From contig CM057167.1 of assembly GCA_029962745.1 (NCBI GenBank), forward strand, positions 17,481,704 through 17,545,703: a stretch of DNA of 64,000 nt. The letters are read 5' to 3'. How positions within the stretch are numbered: the stretch's first letter is position 1; every line of letters begins with the position of its first letter. The notes beneath the pieces are model-generated. The model worked only from the letters and a program-made list of their open reading frames with translations. It had not been told where the DNA came from and ran no database searches. This stretch comes from Echinometra lucunter. Lineage: Eukaryota; Echinodermata; Echinoidea; Camarodonta; Echinometridae. Shown piece after piece: positions 61,501 to 64,000 of this stretch. A program made the translations under genes and the position numbers.

Positions 61501-63354
61501 TGATGACACCACCCATAAAAAGGCAACACCACAACACTAACCACACAATGCGTCAATTAAAAAAAACCAACTGACAAACAACATAATCTCAAAATCTCTC
61601 ATGTGGAAGCCTAAATAAACAGCAATATGAAATTTTTATAATTTTCATGTTACCAGTTTCAACGGAAGCATTTATGGCATAAACCTAAAATATTGGACCT
61701 AAGCATGATAACATTATGGCAAATGTCTTTACAAAGAAGCCCAATTTATTCAAAACTAAGTGAAATTACACCTACATTGACCCCAAGCTAACAAAAATGC
61801 AACGATTCTTTAAAATTGAATCACTTATTTGGAACTTGATTGCCTTTTCACGAATATGAATGACCAAGGAGATTCGGTCGCCGGCTTGAAATGAATTCGA
61901 TTGCCTATTTATCAAAAAGCATGCTCCTACTTTGAATTTGAATGACGCAAATGAACAATTGATTGCTCGGATAGTGAATCTGAATGACCGAATTTGAATT
62001 TGAAAGCCGCTTCAGAGCTGCGAGCGTGAAATGCGGGAAATTGAATGCTCGGAATATGAACTTGAATGACAAAATCATGAAATTGACAAGGAAAACCTAT
62101 AGATAAAAATAGCATCTAGTTTACAGAGTAAAAGTGTACTTCGAATGCGAAAAATAGGGGTGTTTTTTAAAGGCCAATTTGTACCCGTTTTGTGCCAAAT
62201 AGGGGTAAAAATGGCTGAAAATGTACTTGAAACACCACGAAATAGGAAATAGATTGCCGAACGATCATGGTTACATCTTTAAATATAGAGTGACAACAGC
62301 GGGCTAGACAGTTTTGTGGTAATTATTCAATGATTCATGATGGGAATTGCAAGCTCTCTAAACTGACTGTGAGTCCCGTACATAGAACTTTCTCAATTCA
62401 CCCCATAAGGTATTATAAGCTTTGATTTTTGCATCATTTCCTTTGATTGTATTCTTCTCCTCTGCTGTATGACAGCCGCGTTCATACTGTATTTCGTTTA
62501 TTTGATTCGATTTCTTCACATGCTTTCTATAACTTTCTATTGATACTGACTTCCAGTTTCCTTTACAGTTTCCTTGATTAACGTGATCGCAATGATTTTA
62601 TCAAGTTTGGAAATTATAAAAGCCCCATAAAAGGTGATATAGGTGTAGGACATTATCAAGACAAAACTGAGTATAATTTGACTTACCCTTCATTCAGGTT
62701 ACTATAGCTCCTTCTACGCTTGAAGAAATATGCAGCAACGATTATGACAATTAGCACTACCACAGAAAGAGAAACTGATAAACCAATTATCAATTTTGGA
62801 ATCTCCTTTTCTGTAATATAAAGTTTGACAGGGATAGGAATTGTTATCAACAACAACAAAAAAAACTAAAGTCTGAAATTGCGTATAAACTGATAACTGT
62901 CAATATTACCCGCCCTGTTCTGAAGATATATCGAACCACATGAGGATTATACTCAGAAAAATGTGTAATTCTGAATTATCATAAGTGTTTTGAAAGCGTT
63001 GAAAAATAGAAAACCCGCAAGAGGTTTTTTTTCACCTCGTACCAATGTAACCATTTCCTTCTTATACTGCAAGAAATGCTGAAGAATGGTATTGCTGCAT
63101 GTTGATGAGTAATAATGGAAAAATGGCCCGTCTTCATATCATCTAGCTTTCATTGTCTGACATGGAACTATTAGGAAGAATACAATAAAATCTGCAATAG
63201 CTCAGATAATCTGAGAGGTCTGTATGATTAAGCGACTTTTAACACATTTATGAGTTTAATATTATGTGAATCGCCATGAAATTCACCTGTTTCAACTGGT
63301 CCGAAAGTTCCTGAGGAAACCGAGCCGATGTCATTGTATGCTCTGAATGAATAA
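53531..63354 (-). CDS. Receptor-type protein tyrosine phosphatase, 3' portion of the gene
   Basis: Eight exons read right to left: 63354-63287, 62810-62687, 57973-57875, 57109-57028, 56594-56504, 55944-55733, 55213-55088, 54685-54531 and 53666-53531 (nine with the fibronectin exon). All have AG/GT borders, and each junction's codon phase matches the next. The product is the end of a fibronectin III domain, one membrane span, a basic juxtamembrane stretch and a catalytic domain with [24 protein letters not shown] and [10 protein letters not shown]. The enzyme removes phosphate from tyrosine at the inner face of the plasma membrane. Fibronectin repeats plus this domain resemble R3-type or LAR-like receptors. 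The last part of the domain (Q-loop) and any second domain lie left of 53531 and were not found; the 5' exons lie beyond the window. Confidence 0.92.
54290..54515 (+). mobile_element. tRNA-derived SINE in a phosphatase intron
   Basis: A B box (GGGTTCGAGCC, about 54346-54356) lies downstream of an A-box-like stretch in GGTGAAGACTCTTGCC. A body follows (GACTACATCCTTGGACAAGG...) and an A-rich end near 54510-54515. It stops only about 15 bp from the donor of exon 54531-54685, in opposite orientation to the gene. Borders approximate. Confidence 0.6.
54531..54685 (-). CDS. Phosphatase exon: WPD loop
   Basis: Acceptor CCTTTCCAG, donor CTGCAG|GTAATT, 155 bp. Encodes [19 protein letters not shown], with the general-acid Asp in the WPD loop, then an amphipathic stretch ([12 protein letters not shown]) and ends in VVVHC just at the catalytic cysteine, completed by the next exon. 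Confidence 0.93.
55088..55213 (-). CDS. Phosphatase exon: CHQYWP segment
   Basis: Acceptor GTCTTATAG, donor TTCAAG|GTGTGT, 126 bp, phase 0 at both ends. Encodes [12 protein letters not shown], matching the conserved KC.QYWP block, then a beta-rich stretch ending in [10 protein letters not shown]. Confidence 0.9.
55312..55465. mobile_element. Near-perfect hairpin MITE in a phosphatase intron
   Basis: Arms of about 70 bp start TTGCATAAAACTTACC and end GTAAGTTTTATGCAA. They pair almost completely around a short loop (about 12 bases, GGCTGTTGAGCA). Flanks GGGGCC and GGGACC are related but not an exact duplication. No coding potential. An RNA copy would fold into one long hairpin. Confidence 0.85.
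55733..55944 (-). CDS. Phosphatase exon: substrate-recognition segment
   Basis: Acceptor TTTCTTTCTCAG, donor GGAAAG|GTGAAG, 212 bp. Completes NILPYDHSRVKL and carries [24 protein letters not shown] and [19 protein letters not shown]. The first Asn-Ala-Ser-Tyr block is the phosphotyrosine-recognition loop family motif. The last codon fits phase 0 to the next exon. Confidence 0.93.
56504..56594 (-). CDS. Phosphatase exon: KNRY segment
   Basis: Acceptor CATGTAG, donor GCCCT|GTAAGA, 91 bp. Encodes [19 protein letters not shown] then [11 protein letters not shown], the conserved KNRY motif at the start of the catalytic fold. Ends phase 1, completed to Tyr by the first bases of the next exon. Confidence 0.9.
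57028..57109 (-). CDS. Phosphatase exon: N-terminal helix of the catalytic domain
   Basis: Acceptor CTGACTTAG, donor TTCGAG|GTAACT, 82 bp. Encodes [15 protein letters not shown] and YKFAEEFE, the wedge-like helical lead into the catalytic domain. A poly-G run sits just beyond the donor. Confidence 0.88.
57875..57973 (-). CDS. Phosphatase exon: juxtamembrane region
   Basis: Acceptor TTTTACAG, 99 bp. The phase carried over from the transmembrane exon gives [17 protein letters not shown] then a basic stretch ending MHKKNLSK. The donor AAA|GTTTGT is weak. Because the exon length is a multiple of three and the neighbours are phase-compatible without it, it could be an alternatively used cassette. 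Confidence 0.7.
58510..58546. repeat. (ATTT)n microsatellite
   Basis: Nine uninterrupted TATT units. It follows the GGGGTGTTTTT-rich left part of the composite cluster. Confidence 0.95.
59127..59440 (+). repeat. Phased-motif arm L1 (TCAAWTTC every ~20.5 bp)
   Basis: Begins TATAGGTTTTCCCGGTCAA. TCAATTTC/TCAAATTC-like words start at 59142, 59163, 59183, 59224, 59245, 59286, 59306, 59347, 59388, 59408 and 59429. All steps are 20, 21 or 41 bp, so every word sits on one ~20.5 bp register while the bases between differ. Near-identical to arm L2 at 60187. Confidence 0.9.
59525..59715. repeat. Cluster of ACCAA...TTGGT palindromic words
   Basis: Seven ACCAA words start at 59561, 59583, 59604, 59636, 59658, 59685 and 59706. 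Several are completed to palindromes such as ACCAAAATTTTGGT (59561 and 59636). Spacing is 21-32 bp, less regular than in the arms. It lies between arms L1 and L2 but is absent after L2. Confidence 0.7.
59893..60143. mobile_element. Foldback element between the phased arms
   Basis: About 105 bp (AAAGATAGGAATTGAGAAAACTC...GAGGTAAAACTGAA) reappears inverted at 60043-60143 (TTCAGTTTCACCTCAG...GGAGTTTTCTTCC). Both arms share a TTCGACCTTTA / AAAGGTCGAAAA box. A partial copy of the right arm recurs at 60600-60790 after arm L2. Confidence 0.75.
60187..60500 (+). repeat. Phased-motif arm L2
   Basis: Copy of arm L1, displaced by 1060 bp. TCAAWTTC-like words start at 60202, 60223, 60243, 60285, 60306, 60346, 60366, 60407, 60448, 60468 and 60489, giving steps of 20-21 or 40-42 bp. 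One-base indels relative to L1 (extra T near 60217, extra C near 60266, lost A near 60345) hardly disturb the register. Confidence 0.9.
60600..60790. mobile_element. Partial foldback copy (right arm)
   Basis: Repeats the right arm of the 59893-60143 foldback (CAAAGGTCGAAAACGTGAAACTC...TTGAAGTTTTCT) with a short GAGGTAAAACAGAAC remnant of the left arm. Confidence 0.65.
61170..61463 (-). repeat. Phased-motif arm R1 (GAAWTTGA every ~20.5 bp)
   Basis: Inverted relative of the L arms, ending GGGAAAACCTATA. Words like GAATTTGA start at 61173, 61194, 61214, 61255, 61296, 61338, 61358, 61399, 61420 and 61441: steps of 20-21 or 41-42 bp. Outside the terminal ~25 bp and the motif positions the sequence differs from the L arms. 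It is followed by a second copy of the element interior (61462-61810). Confidence 0.9.
61810..62101 (-). repeat. Phased-motif arm R2
   Basis: Second copy of arm R1, about 638 bp further on. GAAWTTGA-like words start at 61852, 61893, 61934, 61976, 61996, 62037, 62058 and 62079, reproducing the same gaps as R1. Ends in AAGGAAAACCTATA, one substitution pair away from the R1 end. Confidence 0.9.
62687..62810 (-). CDS. Phosphatase exon: transmembrane segment
   Basis: Acceptor ATATTACAG, donor GAAGG|GTAAGT, 124 bp. Encodes KEIPK, then about 23 hydrophobic residues ([18 protein letters not shown] plus VAAYFF), then the stop-transfer KRRR. Its phase-1 start joins the fibronectin exon exactly. Confidence 0.92.
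63287..63354 (-). CDS. Phosphatase exon: end of a fibronectin type III domain
   Basis: Acceptor AGTTATTCATTC preceded by TTTACAG, donor ACAG|GTGAAT, 68 bp. Encodes [19 protein letters not shown], the Y.FR..A.N..G F-strand/G-strand pattern of fibronectin III domains, ending in VET just outside the membrane span. The earlier part of the domain lies further right; I found no exon for it within the window. Confidence 0.85.
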
Positions 63355-64000
63355 CTGTAAATTTAGAGAGCGTAAACAAGAACAATTCATTTACAGAAAT
63401 CATTGAAATATTTTACTTTATTTTACTGGAATCCGTATAGTCACCGCGCATGGGACCAATTTGACTTTACTAGTGTTACTAGATGATACCCATTTTCCCG
63501 CAGCTCATTCTCTGGCCTTCTTACATGAAAATACCTTAACTTGTTTGGATATAAGATATAAAGAACCCCCAACAATGGTGAGGGGGAGGGAATCATATAA
63601 GCCTTCGAGGGAACGATTGAAATGAATAGTTCATTAAGTAACTTATCAGGGAATGACACCCCCCCCCCCCCCCCCCCTTGATTATGCAATATACTTGTTG
63701 AACAGAAGTGTTGTTAGAATTTATGATAACGTCGAGTATAGTTTTATTTTCAAACCATACTAATCTTGTTAAATGGCAGACAAGGCTCATTCGAATGGCA
63801 GGACATAATTGGTCGCAAGGGGCAAAGAGAAATTAGAAAGGGTTTTTTATCTTACATTTTTTAACATCGGGAAACAAATAATTGTCGACAGACAGTAAAT
63901 GAAAACACGCCCTTAAATTTAGATATTGGTTGACAACGATTATGGTGCCCTGTTCACAAAATGCAAAATTACAAAGAGAACGAGAACAAGATTTCAAAGG

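Larger units (their letters stand above)
58275..62269. mobile_element. Composite repeat cluster filling the phosphatase intron
   Basis: CATGATCGTTCG at 58275-58286 returns inverted (CGAACGATCATG) at 62258-62269. Both ends run inward into related GGGGTGTTTTT sequence (58390-58440 and 62158-62170). This suggests one element later filled by others. Inside are an (ATTT)n tract (58510-58546), four long arms with a phased motif, two foldback copies and two copies of a ~380 bp interior. The 12-bp terminal match is short, so the outer boundaries are tentative. Confidence 0.4.

Overview
This is a eukaryotic, intron-rich, AT-rich genomic window. It most resembles a marine invertebrate deuterostome, and I would guess an echinoderm. 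Reasons: phased exons with GT/AG borders, a receptor-type tyrosine phosphatase gene spread over about 10 kb, a C-type lectin exon, an intronless rhodopsin-family GPCR, tRNA-derived SINEs, an L1/Tx1-like LINE, hAT-type and Helentron-like elements, and abundant simple repeats. There is no bacterial-style operon content. The species assignment is inference.

Layout. 1-9983 and 12591-22550 are two direct copies (A and B) of the same ~10 kb segment. Copy A stops exactly at a 500-N assembly gap (9984-10483). Copy B runs on into a LINE whose 3' end lies in both copies. The short spacer between them holds a trinucleotide-rich tract and one C-type lectin exon. Copy B keeps an open terminal exon with a PPxY motif that is frameshifted in copy A. 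22298-26871 is a reverse-strand LINE with a broken ORF2. 27536-30160 is a degenerate ~200 bp satellite. 31688-34336 is a stack of nested transposons whose target-site duplications can be read directly: a SINE split by a hAT-like element, which is itself split by two smaller elements. 35327-46737 holds a pair of LTR-like direct repeats. The right-hand repeat is interrupted near its end by two head-to-tail Helentron-like elements (38611-41044 and 41045-46728) with the same ends: one filled by a 402 bp satellite, the other by ~4.9 kb of exon-like cargo.

47816-49089 is a class A GPCR gene broken by one frameshift in intracellular loop 3. 53531-63354 (minus strand) is the 3' half of a receptor tyrosine phosphatase: the end of a fibronectin III domain, the transmembrane exon, the juxtamembrane exon and six catalytic-domain exons with intact WPD and [10 protein letters not shown] motifs. 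Every exon phase I could test agrees. Its 4.7 kb intron carries a composite repeat whose arms are built from an 8-bp TCAAWTTC/GAAWTTGA motif placed on a strict ~20.5 bp register. That is the most unusual pattern I found in the window.

The only recognisable host genes are the lectin exon, the GPCR and the phosphatase, and nothing shows that they act together. The rest of the window is mobile or repetitive DNA. The frequent single-base indels in homopolymers (LINE, copy A versus B, GPCR) may be partly assembly error rather than biology.
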